A DNA stretch of 64,000 bases from the NCBI RefSeq assembly GCF_037137075.1, contig NZ_JBBBNV010000001.1:620001-684000 (forward strand), read 5' to 3'. This stretch comes from JBBBNV01 sp037137075. Its GTDB lineage: Bacteria > Bacillota > Bacilli > Paenibacillales > NBRC-103111. Below, one piece after another: positions 33,496 through 41,936 of this stretch. Each line of letters begins with the position of its first letter. Position 1 is the first letter of the stretch. Made by a program: the position numbers and the translations under genes. A model generated the notes under the pieces. It was not told the origin of the DNA. It searched no databases and saw only the letters and a list, made by a program, of their open reading frames with translations.

Positions 33496-33826
33496 CCCTC
33501 TTCCTCCCTTCACTTCCTTATCTGTGCTTCATTTGTATGCGGACCGGCTTCAATTTAGATTTATCTTCTGCTGCGGCACGGCAAGAACTTCACGTAAACC
33601 CCAACATCAGCGCTGCGTCCACCAAGGCGGCCGGGCCGCTGGGCACCTCCCCAGCCGACACTGCATATATTGCTCACAGATTTAAAAGTCCGGTGAATCC
33701 TGGCTTCGGGACGAAAGCAGCCGCGCGCCGGCAAAAGCATCTGCCTTCCTAGTGCTGCAAGCAGAAGCTTCTCGTCTCAAGCCCATTCCCTGGCGATTAC
33801 CACCACTACAAGTAAGGAGACTGGAT
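33496..33826. other. 331-base divergent spacer between yqhV and comA
   Basis: No gene supported. A 71-residue plus-strand frame (33537-33752) has no ribosome site and no known motif. Promoters for both flanking genes should lie here, but I could not identify a convincing sigma-E, sigma-G, sigma-K or sigma-A element. Confidence 0.45.
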
Positions 33827-34651
33827 ATGGATTTAACCTCCTGCTTCACCTGGCAAAACGAACTCTGTGACCCGAGCGGAATACGGGCCGCCAAGCCCCG
33901 CAAAACAGGACTCACGATGGTCATTGACAAGGGACTCGGCCTGCATGCTTTCAAGGATATGCTGCAGAGCGCAGCGTCACATATTGATTTGATCAAAATC
34001 GGATTCGGCACTTCGCCCCTTTATCCGGCCTCCCTGCTCCGTCACAAGCTTCAGCTTGCCGCAGAGCATCAGATTTGCGTCTTTCCCGGCGGGACCTTCC
34101 TGGAGGTTGCGGTACGCCAGCAGGCTGTTCCCGCTTTTTTTGACAATTTGCTGCAGTTTGGCTTCACCGGCGTAGAAATATCGGACGGCACCATTGAAAT
34201 GGAACGTTCTCTGCGGAGCCGGCTCATCCGGCGGGGAAGCGAGGAAGGCCTGCGTGTGTTTACCGAGTACGGAAAGAAGCTGCAGGGCTCTGCGATAGAG
34301 CTGAACACACTGGGCGAAACGGTTGAATTGGACCTGTCGCTTGGAGCAGAGCTGGTCACAATCGAAGGCAGGGAATCCGGCAGCGGCGTGGGGATTTATG
34401 ATACACAAGGGGAGTGCAATCAGGAGCTGGTGTTCCGGATCCTGGAACAAATTCCGCAAAGTGACCACTTGCTGTGGGAGGCCCCGAATAAAAGCGGACA
34501 GGTGCAGCTGATTAAGTCTGTTGGCGCGGATGTTAGTTTAGGCAACATTTCTCCGCAGGACGTCTTCTCTCTGGAAGCCCTCCGGCGAGGACTTCGGGCG
34601 GACACATTCGATCTGGGGCATGTGGAGCCGGAACTGACCTATGAAATATAG
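33827..34651 (+). CDS. comA: Phosphosulfolactate synthase
   Basis: Adds sulfite to phosphoenolpyruvate, giving (R)-2-phospho-3-sulfolactate, first step of the sulfolactate or coenzyme M branch. The 274-residue TIM barrel shows GLTMVIDKGLG, HIDLIKIGFGTSPLYP, FPGGTFLEVA, GFTGVEISDGTIEM and LVTIEGRESGSGVGIYD, matching the ComA family (B. subtilis YitD). GTAAGGAGA precedes the ATG. In Bacillus spores sulfolactate is a major solute, so a spore role is likely; methanogen-type coenzyme M synthesis is not expected here. The name is shared with the unrelated competence regulator ComA. It forms a pair with comB 33 bases on. Confidence 0.9.
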   Translation: MDLTSCFTWQNELCDPSGIRAAKPRKTGLTMVIDKGLGLHAFKDMLQSAASHIDLIKIGFGTSPLYPASLLRHKLQLAAEHQICVFPGGTFLEVAVRQQAVPAFFDNLLQFGFTGVEISDGTIEMERSLRSRLIRRGSEEGLRVFTEYGKKLQGSAIELNTLGETVELDLSLGAELVTIEGRESGSGVGIYDTQGECNQELVFRILEQIPQSDHLLWEAPNKSGQVQLIKSVGADVSLGNISPQDVFSLEALRRGLRADTFDLGHVEPELTYEI

Positions 34652-34684
34652 CTGGAAAATCGGCCGAAGGAGGGTGGCTGTCTC

Positions 34685-35446
34685 ATGAATGTTCATGTTG
34701 TCTCCGGCGTGGACGGTATACGAAGTGACACGCTGCAGCACCGAACGGCCGTCGTCATTGATGTGCTGCGGGGCACTAGCGTGATGGTCACTGCCTTGGA
34801 GCACGGCTGCCGGGCCATTGTGCCAGTGGAAACCGTTCATCAGGCGAAGCTGCTGCAGGAGCCGGGCGATTTGCTTGGCGGAGAGCGCTTCTGCCGCAAA
34901 ATCGCCGGTTTCGACTTTGGCAACTCCCCGTTGGAATACCACAGCCCGGAGCTTGCGGGGCGCAAGCTGATTTTGACGACAACCAACGGCACACGTGCAC
35001 TGCATAAATGCAAGCCGGCCGCCCACATCCTTGCAGCCTCGCTGCTGAATGTTACGGCCTGCGCCGCTTATATTATGGAACTGAAGCGGGATGTGGTGCT
35101 GATTTGCGCCGGGACCAATGATGAATTTGCGTTCGAGGACGGCTTATGCGCAGGCATGCTGCTGGAGGAGCTGCGCCGGCTAGGGCTTGACTTGGAAAAT
35201 ATGGATGACCTGGGCACCATGCTGCATCGCGCTTACCTCCAGTGCGCTCCGCAGCTTGAAGCCATGCTGCTTGCCTGCTCCAACGGACGCAAGCTGTCTC
35301 GTCTCGGCTTTGAGAAGGATGTGCTGTTTTGCGCCCAAACTAGCCGCTGGAGCACGGTGCCTGCAGTGAAGGATGGCTTGCTGCTGCGCGCGCTCCCCGG
35401 TTCTAAATCTTGTCCCCCTTCATACAATGAAAGCAAACCGTATTGA
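34685..35446 (+). CDS. comB: 2-phosphosulfolactate phosphatase
   Basis: Removes phosphate from 2-phospho-3-sulfolactate to give sulfolactate. The 253-residue protein shows the family signatures AVVIDVLRGTSVMVTAL (about 21-37), FDFGNSPLEY, LILTTTNGTRAL and VLICAGTNDEFAFEDGLCAGMLL. It corresponds to B. subtilis YitC. GGAGGG lies about 11 bases before the ATG. No sulfolactate dehydrogenase (ComC) is in the window, consistent with sulfolactate as end product. Confidence 0.9.
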   Translation: MNVHVVSGVDGIRSDTLQHRTAVVIDVLRGTSVMVTALEHGCRAIVPVETVHQAKLLQEPGDLLGGERFCRKIAGFDFGNSPLEYHSPELAGRKLILTTTNGTRALHKCKPAAHILAASLLNVTACAAYIMELKRDVVLICAGTNDEFAFEDGLCAGMLLEELRRLGLDLENMDDLGTMLHRAYLQCAPQLEAMLLACSNGRKLSRLGFEKDVLFCAQTSRWSTVPAVKDGLLLRALPGSKSCPPSYNESKPY

Positions 35447-35464
35447 AAGGACAGGGATAGGCTG

Positions 35465-35926
35465 ATGAATGGAGAACTGCTGCTCGTCATACTGATTGTC
35501 ATCGGGCTTATTGGACGCTCCCACATTATTACGACTGCGGCATGCATTCTGCTCATCATGAAGCTGATTCACCTGGAGCGGTTCTTGCCGACCGTAGAAC
35601 GGCGCAGCCTGGAGATTGGCCTGCTGTTTCTGATGATGGGTGTCTTGGTTCCGTTCGCGAGCGAACGAATCACATACAAAGATTTGATGTCGGTCTTTAC
35701 ATCATGGCCGGGGATATTGGCTTTGGCCGGGGGCGCTATTGCAACCTACATGAACGGCAAAGGGCTGGCCCTATTAAAAATAGACCCACAATTAATTGTG
35801 GGTCTTGTTATTGGTTCCATATTTGGCATTATCTTCTTGCGCGGAATTCCGGTCGGTCCGTTGATGGCCGCCGGAATTACAGCGCTGCTGATGAAAATCG
35901 CCAGTTATTTGGCCGGGAAAATTTAG
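35465..35926 (+). CDS. DUF441 membrane protein
   Basis: A 153-residue protein with four or five transmembrane helices (LLLVILIVIGLIGRSHIITTAACILLIMKLI at the N-terminus, then IGLLFLMMGVLVPFA, the middle WPGILALAGGAIATYMNGKGLALL and LIVGLVIGSIFGIIFLRGIPVGPLMAAGI). This is the DUF441/YeaL-type family, function unknown. It follows comB by 18 bases and so may be cotranscribed. Its stop overlaps the lysC stop on the other strand by 4 bases. Confidence 0.85.
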   Translation: MNGELLLVILIVIGLIGRSHIITTAACILLIMKLIHLERFLPTVERRSLEIGLLFLMMGVLVPFASERITYKDLMSVFTSWPGILALAGGAIATYMNGKGLALLKIDPQLIVGLVIGSIFGIIFLRGIPVGPLMAAGITALLMKIASYLAGKI

Positions 35927-36441
35927 CGGCGTTCCGACGGTCCGCCTACATACGCCTGATTGTCTGTATCCAGGTCATATGCGGTATGCAGCGCGCGGAC
36001 AACATCCTGCAAATGTACGCTGCCAATCACGCATGAGCATTTGATTTCCGAGGTGCTAACCATGTTGATGCTGACGCCCAGGGAAGAAATCGTATCGAAC
36101 ATTTTGGCTGCAACACCCGGGTTGCTGACCATGCCCGCCCCAACGATGGACACCTTCACAAGGTCCGTCTCGGAGGTCGCTTCCTTAAAGCCTACCGATG
36201 ATTTAATGCCTTCAATGACGGAAATCGCTTTGTCCGCATCGGACAACGAAACGGTGAACGAGAAATCTGCTGCGCCGTCGCGAACTCCGCTTTGCACGAT
36301 GATGTCCACGTCAATTTTTTGATCCGCCAGCGCGTTGAACACCTTGGCAAGCTGACCCGGCTTCTCTTCTACGCCCAAAATGCTGATGCGGGCCACATTT
36401 TTATCATAGGCGATGCCGCGGACGACAACTCCCTGCTCCAT
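35923..36441 (-). CDS. Aspartate kinase beta subunit from an internal start
   Basis: Within lysC, AAGGAGG (36450-36456) stands exactly 8 bases before an in-frame ATG at codon 247 (MEQGVVVRGIAYD). In B. subtilis aspartokinase II the beta subunit is made from the equivalent internal Met, starting MEQNLIVRGIAFE. The product would be 172 residues, the two ACT regulatory domains. Sequence supports it strongly; translation is inferred. Confidence 0.75.
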   Translation of the reverse strand: MEQGVVVRGIAYDKNVARISILGVEEKPGQLAKVFNALADQKIDVDIIVQSGVRDGAADFSFTVSLSDADKAISVIEGIKSSVGFKEATSETDLVKVSIVGAGMVSNPGVAAKMFDTISSLGVSINMVSTSEIKCSCVIGSVHLQDVVRALHTAYDLDTDNQAYVGGPSERR

Positions 36442-37179
36442 GACTGCTTCCTCCTTCACTAACGTGCCTTCATTTTTGGTGAAGCTCGAACGAACAACGA
36501 GATTCACATTATAATGCTTCGCGTATTCCACGGCGCGCGGATGCAGCACAGCCGCACCCAAATTGGCAAGCTCCAGCATCTCATCATACGAGATTTCATT
36601 CAGCTTGCGGGCAACCTTAACCACACGGGGGTCGGTTGAATAGACGCCGTCCACGTCTGTATAAATTTCGCACAAATCCGCCTTAATCGCTGCCGCCAGA
36701 GCAACGGCCGTTGTGTCGGAGCCGCCGCGGCCGAGTGTCGTAATTTCTCCGTCTTCCGTCATTCCCTGAAAGCCTGCAACGACCACGACATTGCCCTGAT
36801 CCAGCGCGGTGTGGACACGCTCAGGACGAATATCCGAAATTCGCGCTTTTCCGTGCACCGCTTCCGTAATCATGCCGACCTGCCAGCCGGTAAAGGATTT
36901 GGCCTGATGGCCCAGCTTATGAATCGCCATGGAAAGGAGAGCGACTGACACTTGCTCCCCAGTTGAGAGCAGCATATCCATCTCCCGCGCCGAAGGCGTT
37001 TCGGGAGCGATTTTCTCAGCTAAATCGATTAAATCATCAGTTGTATCTCCCATTGCGGAAACGACGACCACGATTTGATTCCCTTCCAGCTTACGTTCCA
37101 CAATGCGGTTTGCTACTCGGTTCATACGTTCGGCATCACCAACGGAGCTGCCGCCAAACTTCATAACGATTAGAGACAA
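35923..37179 (-). CDS. lysC: Aspartate kinase (alpha subunit, full length)
   Basis: First step of the aspartate pathway to Lys, diaminopimelate, Met and Thr. The 418-residue protein starts VMKFGGSSVGD (catalytic Lys-Phe-Gly-Gly), has the kinase body with TLGRGGSDTTAVALAAA and TDVDGVYSTDP, and two C-terminal ACT domains (about 265-330 and 345-405). Start is TTG with AGGAG 9 bases before. An in-frame internal start yields the beta subunit (separate entry), matching the B. subtilis aspartokinase II arrangement. The upstream 108 bases are too short for a lysine riboswitch, which precedes lysC in B. subtilis. Confidence 0.95.
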   Translation of the reverse strand: MSLIVMKFGGSSVGDAERMNRVANRIVERKLEGNQIVVVVSAMGDTTDDLIDLAEKIAPETPSAREMDMLLSTGEQVSVALLSMAIHKLGHQAKSFTGWQVGMITEAVHGKARISDIRPERVHTALDQGNVVVVAGFQGMTEDGEITTLGRGGSDTTAVALAAAIKADLCEIYTDVDGVYSTDPRVVKVARKLNEISYDEMLELANLGAAVLHPRAVEYAKHYNVNLVVRSSFTKNEGTLVKEEAVMEQGVVVRGIAYDKNVARISILGVEEKPGQLAKVFNALADQKIDVDIIVQSGVRDGAADFSFTVSLSDADKAISVIEGIKSSVGFKEATSETDLVKVSIVGAGMVSNPGVAAKMFDTISSLGVSINMVSTSEIKCSCVIGSVHLQDVVRALHTAYDLDTDNQAYVGGPSERR

Positions 37180-37217
37180 ACGGGTTCACTCCTAACCATG
37201 ACATTTAACAATTCATT

Positions 37218-37226
37218 ATTATAGCA
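37218..37226 (-). promoter_or_regulatory. Extended -10 promoter of lysC
   Basis: Minus-strand TGCTATAAT, a perfect extended -10, about 40 bases before the TTG; the -35 is poor (TTGCCC with a 19-base spacer). Confidence 0.55.
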
Positions 37227-37287
37227 CACGGCCCTGTGGCTAGGGCAACAATTTTCATGTGAGAACGAAGATGTCCTAGTCAAATGA

Positions 37288-38013
37288 CTAATTTTCGACA
37301 ATTTCCTTGGACCATCCCAGCACATACGGCTCGTAGGCCTTTAAATGGTTGACCAGAGGCAATTCCGCTTCCTTGAGCAATTCAACGACCAGCCCCGCAA
37401 TTTGAACAGCGCCGGTTTCATTAAAATGAGTGTTATCCTTCTCGCCTTCGGGATAATTCGCATGTTCTCCGGGCGCAAGCCAGAGGAGCAGCGTTTTGCT
37501 GGCCTCCGGCCCCAGCATCCGGTAAAGCGCCTCACTTCGGCTGCATAGATCCAGCACAGGCACATTCTGCTCCCGGCCAAGCTGAAGCATCGCTTCAGGG
37601 TAGTCGTCATGCGTAGGCACAAACCGGCCGCGGCCATCGAAGGAACGGCGGTTTACAGAGGTCACCAGCACCGGGTAAGCCCCCGCCTGCCTAGCTCCGT
37701 CTATGTATTGCTGCAGATAAGCCCGGTATGATCCGTTTGCCTCGGTGTGGCGCTCGGCATCCGGCTTCTGATCGTTATGCCCGAACTGGATAAACAAATA
37801 ATCTCCCGCCTGAATGCTTCTCAGGATCGCGTCCAGCCGGCCCTCATCAATAAAGCTTTTCGAGCTGCGCCCGGAGGAGGCTGCGTTGGCAATCCGGACC
37901 GTTTCATCAAAGAAACGCCCCAGCATTTGCCCCCATCCCGCTCTCGGCGATTGCTCCGGCCCGTAGCTTGAAACGGTGGAATCACCTGCTAAATATACCG
38001 TAACCGAACTCAT
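37288..38013 (-). CDS. SGNH hydrolase, rhamnogalacturonan acetylesterase-like
   Basis: A 241-residue enzyme with block I VYLAGDSTVSSYG (nucleophile Ser in GDST), block III FIQFGHNDQKP, and a late DNTHFNETGAVQIA holding the catalytic Asp/His. These are marks of the CE12/RhgT-YesT group, which deacetylate pectic rhamnogalacturonan oligomers. No signal peptide is present, so it acts inside the cell, presumably on imported oligosaccharides. It stands alone between lysC and efp, with no pectin genes near it; this is not part of the conserved order. Confidence 0.85.
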   Translation of the reverse strand: MSSVTVYLAGDSTVSSYGPEQSPRAGWGQMLGRFFDETVRIANAASSGRSSKSFIDEGRLDAILRSIQAGDYLFIQFGHNDQKPDAERHTEANGSYRAYLQQYIDGARQAGAYPVLVTSVNRRSFDGRGRFVPTHDDYPEAMLQLGREQNVPVLDLCSRSEALYRMLGPEASKTLLLWLAPGEHANYPEGEKDNTHFNETGAVQIAGLVVELLKEAELPLVNHLKAYEPYVLGWSKEIVEN

Positions 38014-38046
38014 CTGGTCACCTCTGTCCCTTTTTTAGTACAGCGT

Positions 38047-38087
38047 AAAAAAAAGCGAATCGCGGCTCATCTGCCCGATTCGCTTTT
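38047..38087 (-). terminator. Terminator after efp
   Basis: Arms AAAAGCGAATCG and CGATTCGCTTTT, with seven or more T following on the minus strand, 14 bases past the efp stop. Confidence 0.92.
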
Positions 38088-38100
38088 CATTAATTACATG

Positions 38101-38658
38101 CTATGCACGGGAAACGTATTTGCCTTCTCCGGTGTTAATGATCAGCACATCGCCTTCGTTAATGAACAGCGGAACCTGTACGTTCAAGCCGGTTTCCAGC
38201 TTCGCACTTTTGGTTGCGCCGGTAGCGGTGTTGCCTTTAATCCCCGGCTCCGTTTCAACCACCTTCAGCTCAACGCTGTTCGGCAGGTTAATGCCCAGAA
38301 TTTCGCCTTTGTAGCTAATGATGTTGACATTCATGTTTTCTTTCAGGAATTTCAATTCCCACTCCAGCTGCTTGCTGGTCAGCGCGAACTGATCGTAGGT
38401 TTCATTGTCCATGAAAGTATGATCGTCGCCAGCCGCATACAAATATTGAACCTGGCGGTTCTCTACGTGTGCCCGTCCAACGTCTTCGCCTGCACGGAAG
38501 GTACGCTCAACGACGTTGCCGTTGCGCAGATTTTTGAGCTTGGAGCGTACGAATGCAGCGCCTTTGCCCGGTTTTACGTGCTGGAAGTCCACAACGGAGA
38601 AAAGATCTCCATCCACTTCAATTGTTAAGCCTGTTCGAAAATCGTTAACTGATACCAC
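38101..38658 (-). CDS. efp: Elongation factor P
   Basis: Relieves ribosome stalling at polyproline. The 185-residue, three-domain protein has the modified-loop motif HVKPGKGAAFVR with K32 at the tip. The start is GTG with GGAGGAG before it. B. subtilis EF-P carries 5-aminopentanol on this lysine; no EpmA/EarP-type modification gene is in the window. It follows pepQ by 32 bases. Confidence 0.97.
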   Translation of the reverse strand: MVSVNDFRTGLTIEVDGDLFSVVDFQHVKPGKGAAFVRSKLKNLRNGNVVERTFRAGEDVGRAHVENRQVQYLYAAGDDHTFMDNETYDQFALTSKQLEWELKFLKENMNVNIISYKGEILGINLPNSVELKVVETEPGIKGNTATGATKSAKLETGLNVQVPLFINEGDVLIINTGEGKYVSRA

Positions 38659-38690
38659 TGCTGTTCTCCTCCTGCATCATACAAATGAAA

Positions 38691-39761
38691 TTATAAGCAA
38701 AGAAATTCTTTGCTTGAATGCGTTAAAATGCGAATGCCCGTTTCAGTAAAGACAATATCGTCTTCAATGCGAACGCCGCCGAAGCCGGAAATGTAAATTC
38801 CAGGCTCAACCGTCATCGTCATTCCAGGCTCCATCACGGTGTCACAGGTTTGCGACAAACGCGGCGCCTCATGAATCTGCATGCCGAGGCTATGCCCGGT
38901 CCCGTGACCAAAACAATCCCCATAACCATACTTCGTTATGATATCCCTTGTCAAGCTGTCGCCTTCCCGGCCCGTCATGCCCGGGCGCAAGTTCGCCAGA
39001 GCATGGAGCTGCGCCTCCAGCACGATCCGGTAAATTTCCTTGTGCCGGTCCGTCGGCTTGCCGATAAATACCGTACGCGTAATGTCAGAGCAATAGCCCT
39101 GATACAGCGCGCCGAAGTCGAGCTTGACGAATTCGTTGGGCTGCAGCACCCGATCCGAGGCTACACCGTGCGGCAGCGCGGAACGCTCGCCGGAAGCCAC
39201 AATGGTGTCGAAGGATGTTCCTGCCGCCCCGTTTTTCCTCAGGAAAAACTCAAGCTCCAGTGCAATATCGCGTTCCTTCGCCCCAGGCTTGATATACCCG
39301 AGAATATGAGTGAACGCGCGATCCGCAAGCTCTACTGCTTCCTGCATAATTTTGAGCTCGGCCGCATCCTTTATCATGCGCAGCTTTTCCACAATGGAAT
39401 CCGTCGGCAGCAGCTGTATCCCCTTCAGGTCCTCGGCGAAGCTGAGGAACGCCCCGTAGGTGACACCGTTTTGCTCAAAGCCAAGCTCCGATATGCCCAG
39501 CTCCTGCAGCACTTGCCTGACACTCAGCATAGCCCGCGGCTCATGTTCAACGATTCGGTACAACGGGGCCTGCTTGGGGGCTTGCTCCCGGTAACGGAAA
39601 TCAGTGAACAGGATCGCGTCTCTGTCCGTGACGAGCACATAACCCGAGGAGCCCGTAAATCCGGTGATGTATTTACGGTTATACGGATTGGAGATAAGAA
39701 GTGCGGGCAGCCCTTGTTCCGCCAAGGCTGTCCGCAGCCGTTTCAGACGCTCTGCGATCAT
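38691..39761 (-). CDS. pepQ: M24-family Xaa-Pro dipeptidase (YqhT)
   Basis: A 356-residue aminopeptidase P-type enzyme releasing proline-containing dipeptides. N-terminal creatinase-like domain (about 1-125, LLISNPYNRKYITGFTGSSGYVLVT), then the pita-bread catalytic domain with metal ligands in VKLDFGALYQGYCSDITRT, GHGTGHSLGMQIHE, TVEPGIYI and RIEDDI. It forms aroQ-pepQ-efp. Its product may help recycle proline, but this link to EF-P is only positional. Confidence 0.93.
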   Translation of the reverse strand: MIAERLKRLRTALAEQGLPALLISNPYNRKYITGFTGSSGYVLVTDRDAILFTDFRYREQAPKQAPLYRIVEHEPRAMLSVRQVLQELGISELGFEQNGVTYGAFLSFAEDLKGIQLLPTDSIVEKLRMIKDAAELKIMQEAVELADRAFTHILGYIKPGAKERDIALELEFFLRKNGAAGTSFDTIVASGERSALPHGVASDRVLQPNEFVKLDFGALYQGYCSDITRTVFIGKPTDRHKEIYRIVLEAQLHALANLRPGMTGREGDSLTRDIITKYGYGDCFGHGTGHSLGMQIHEAPRLSQTCDTVMEPGMTMTVEPGIYISGFGGVRIEDDIVFTETGIRILTHSSKEFLCL

Positions 39762-39767
39762 GAAGCA

Positions 39768-40208
39768 TCACCCTTTGTTTAAATGTTGGTGTAGCGCAGC
39801 AAGACCAAGCTCATAGCTATGTGCTCCAAAGCCGGCGATTTGACCGACTACGACCGGAGCGATAACTGAAACATGCCGAAATGATTCGCGTTTGTGAATG
39901 TTGGACATATGTACCTCTACTGCCGGTAAATTCACCGTGCTGAGCGCATCGCGCAGAGCGTAGCTATAATGAGTAAATGCGCCGGGATTCATCAAAATCC
40001 CGTCCTTTTTCCCATAGGCCTCATGAATTCGGTCAATTAGCGCGCCTTCATGGTTGGATTGAAAAAACTCCAGCTCCAGCCCAAGCGCCTCCGCTTGAAT
40101 ACGCAGCCTTTGCTCAATGGCTGGCAGCGAGTCTGTACCATAAATACCGGGCTCCCGGACACCCAGCATATTTAGGTTCGGCCCGTTCAGCACCAAAATT
40201 TGCTTCAT
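39768..40208 (-). CDS. aroQ: Type II 3-dehydroquinate dehydratase
   Basis: Third step of the shikimate pathway. The 146-residue dodecameric-type enzyme starts ILVLNGPNLNMLGVREPGIYG with the catalytic Tyr, then FFQSNHEGALIDRIHEA, NPGAFTHYSYALRDAL, and HMSNIHKRESFRHVSV with the catalytic His. The ATG overlaps the yqhR stop by 4 bases. Confidence 0.96.
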   Translation of the reverse strand: MKQILVLNGPNLNMLGVREPGIYGTDSLPAIEQRLRIQAEALGLELEFFQSNHEGALIDRIHEAYGKKDGILMNPGAFTHYSYALRDALSTVNLPAVEVHMSNIHKRESFRHVSVIAPVVVGQIAGFGAHSYELGLAALHQHLNKG

Positions 40209-40828
40209 TGCATCACCCTCTTTTTAGACGTAGCCATTTTACCATAAACTTCCCGGTTTTGAGAACCATTTTCTTCTGTCCGCCCCCCTCCGTTCCCGCT
40301 GCTTCCACCGGATGTCCCCGCTTCATACGGCTCGCGCTTCCGATCGTCGGTGAATTCAAAGGAGATGCTGTAGCCGATAAACAGACCCCAGACCAGAAAC
40401 AGGCAAAAATCGCTTGTAATCGTGTTTAGATCCAGATTATCGAGCCTCTCCATCATGCCCATCGCGGGACCAGCGATCAAATAAAGCACACCCCACCACA
40501 AAATTCCGTACAATATTCCCAGCCATGGGCCGGGCGCTTTGCGGAGCAAGAGCGTGTACAAAAGCGCCGCGCCGATGGAGAATAAAGTGAATGCTCCCAG
40601 CCCCAAGGCCTGTCCCCAGCCCGACTCCAGAAATGAAAGGCTCAAAAAGGGCTTCAGCATAAATGCAATGCTGATTGTTGTAAATTTCAAGTAGGCCTCC
40701 GCCCATTTGAGCAGCCCCCAGACAAGGCCTGCAAAAAAGCCGACTTCTGCACCGAAAAGCCACGGATTGGTTGACTTGGTCGTTTCTTTGCGGTTTTTCT
40801 TAATACCCAAATTCCCATATTCTTTCAT
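40205..40828 (-). CDS. yqhR: YqhR membrane protein
   Basis: A 207-residue protein with four transmembrane helices (about residues 28-50, 62-85, 100-120, 155-175), an N-terminal basic segment and a disordered Gly/Asn-rich tail. NPWLFGAEVGFFAGLVWGLLKW is characteristic. Position between yqhQ and aroQ matches B. subtilis. Function unknown. AAGGAG is 10 bases before the ATG at 40828. Confidence 0.85.
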   Translation of the reverse strand: MKEYGNLGIKKNRKETTKSTNPWLFGAEVGFFAGLVWGLLKWAEAYLKFTTISIAFMLKPFLSLSFLESGWGQALGLGAFTLFSIGAALLYTLLLRKAPGPWLGILYGILWWGVLYLIAGPAMGMMERLDNLDLNTITSDFCLFLVWGLFIGYSISFEFTDDRKREPYEAGTSGGSSGNGGGRTEENGSQNREVYGKMATSKKRVMQ

Positions 40829-40999
40829 GACATTGTCTCTCCTTGTTTCACGCATGGCTGCTGTTAAAACGCCGCTTATTTGTTAGTATGCGCCGCCAAA
40901 TTGAAATTTAACGACAAAACCCCGGGTAGCAATCGCCCCTTGAATCCGTTACAATAGAAAAATAAAATGATATATGAACCTATTGGGAGGATGGCCTCT

Positions 41000-41926
41000 T
41001 TGTCGCAAAATCAAAACATATACGGAGGGCAAGCGGTCATAGAAGGCGTAATGTTCGCCGGCAAGCACGTCCATGTCACAGCCGTCCGTCGTCAAAACAA
41101 CGAAATCGAATTTTTAGAGGTGCCGAAGAAAGAAATCGGCTGGGTGAAAGCACTGAAAAAAATTCCACTCCTGCGAGGTATTGTCGGCATCATAGAATCC
41201 AGCGCGAAGGGCGCGCAGCATTTGAATTTCTCCGCGGAGAAATTTGCGGAAGAGGAGCAGCAGGAAGGAGAAGCGAAGAAGGAAGAACCCGGTGCAATGG
41301 GCCGGCTGTCTCTTATTCTCGGCGTTGCTGTCGTAGGTGTCCTGTCCTTCTTGTTCGGCAAGTTTGTATTTACCCTCGTTCCGCCGTTTCTTGAGCAATT
41401 GTTGTTCAGCAGCCTGTTCGAGAACCAGATCGGCCATAACCTGCTGGAAGGGCTAATCAAAATTATTTTGCTTGTCGCCTACATTTATTTTATTTCCCTG
41501 ACGCCGATGATTAAACGGCTGTTCCAGTACCATGGAGCAGAGCATAAAGTGATTAGCGCTTATGAGGCCGGTGTTGAACTGACAGTCGCCAACGTACAGA
41601 AATTCAATACCCTGCATTACCGCTGCGGAAGCAGCTACATTGTGTTTACCGTCTTGATCGGAGTAATCATTTATTCTTTCTTCCAATATGATTCTATTTG
41701 GGAGCGGCTGCTGCAGCGGCTCATTCTGCTGCCTTTGGTCCTTGGTGTCTCTTACGAGGTTCTCCGTTTCACCAATGCCCTGCGGGATATGCCGGTTCTT
41801 CGTTTTCTCGGTTATCCGGGCCTGTGGCTCCAGAAGCTGACGACCAAGGAACCGGAAGACCACATGGTCGAGGTTTCAATCGCTTCCTTCAACCGGATGC
41901 GTGAGCTTGACGCACAATACAAATGA
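41000..41926 (+). CDS. yqhQ: DUF1385 membrane protein YqhQ
   Basis: A 308-residue protein with an N-terminal soluble signature YGGQAVIEGVMFAGKHVHVTAVR, then transmembrane helices (about 105-135, 150-175, 230-262) and the conserved cytosolic FQYHGAEHKVISAYEAG, which are diagnostic of DUF1385. The function is unknown. The frame opens at 40967, but GGGAGG (40985-40990) directs a TTG start at 41000 with an 8-base spacing; the ATG at 40991 abuts the ribosome site. Confidence 0.88.
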   Translation: MSQNQNIYGGQAVIEGVMFAGKHVHVTAVRRQNNEIEFLEVPKKEIGWVKALKKIPLLRGIVGIIESSAKGAQHLNFSAEKFAEEEQQEGEAKKEEPGAMGRLSLILGVAVVGVLSFLFGKFVFTLVPPFLEQLLFSSLFENQIGHNLLEGLIKIILLVAYIYFISLTPMIKRLFQYHGAEHKVISAYEAGVELTVANVQKFNTLHYRCGSSYIVFTVLIGVIIYSFFQYDSIWERLLQRLILLPLVLGVSYEVLRFTNALRDMPVLRFLGYPGLWLQKLTTKEPEDHMVEVSIASFNRMRELDAQYK

Positions 41927-41936
41927 GGTGATTCGC

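Noticed and set aside
33537..33752. 71-codon plus-strand frame before comA
   Set aside because: No ribosome site, no recognisable motif; best treated as spacer.
37276..37289. Palindrome TAGTCAAATGACTA at the end of the acetylesterase gene
   Set aside because: Short, A/T-rich, without T run or known operator match; may be chance.
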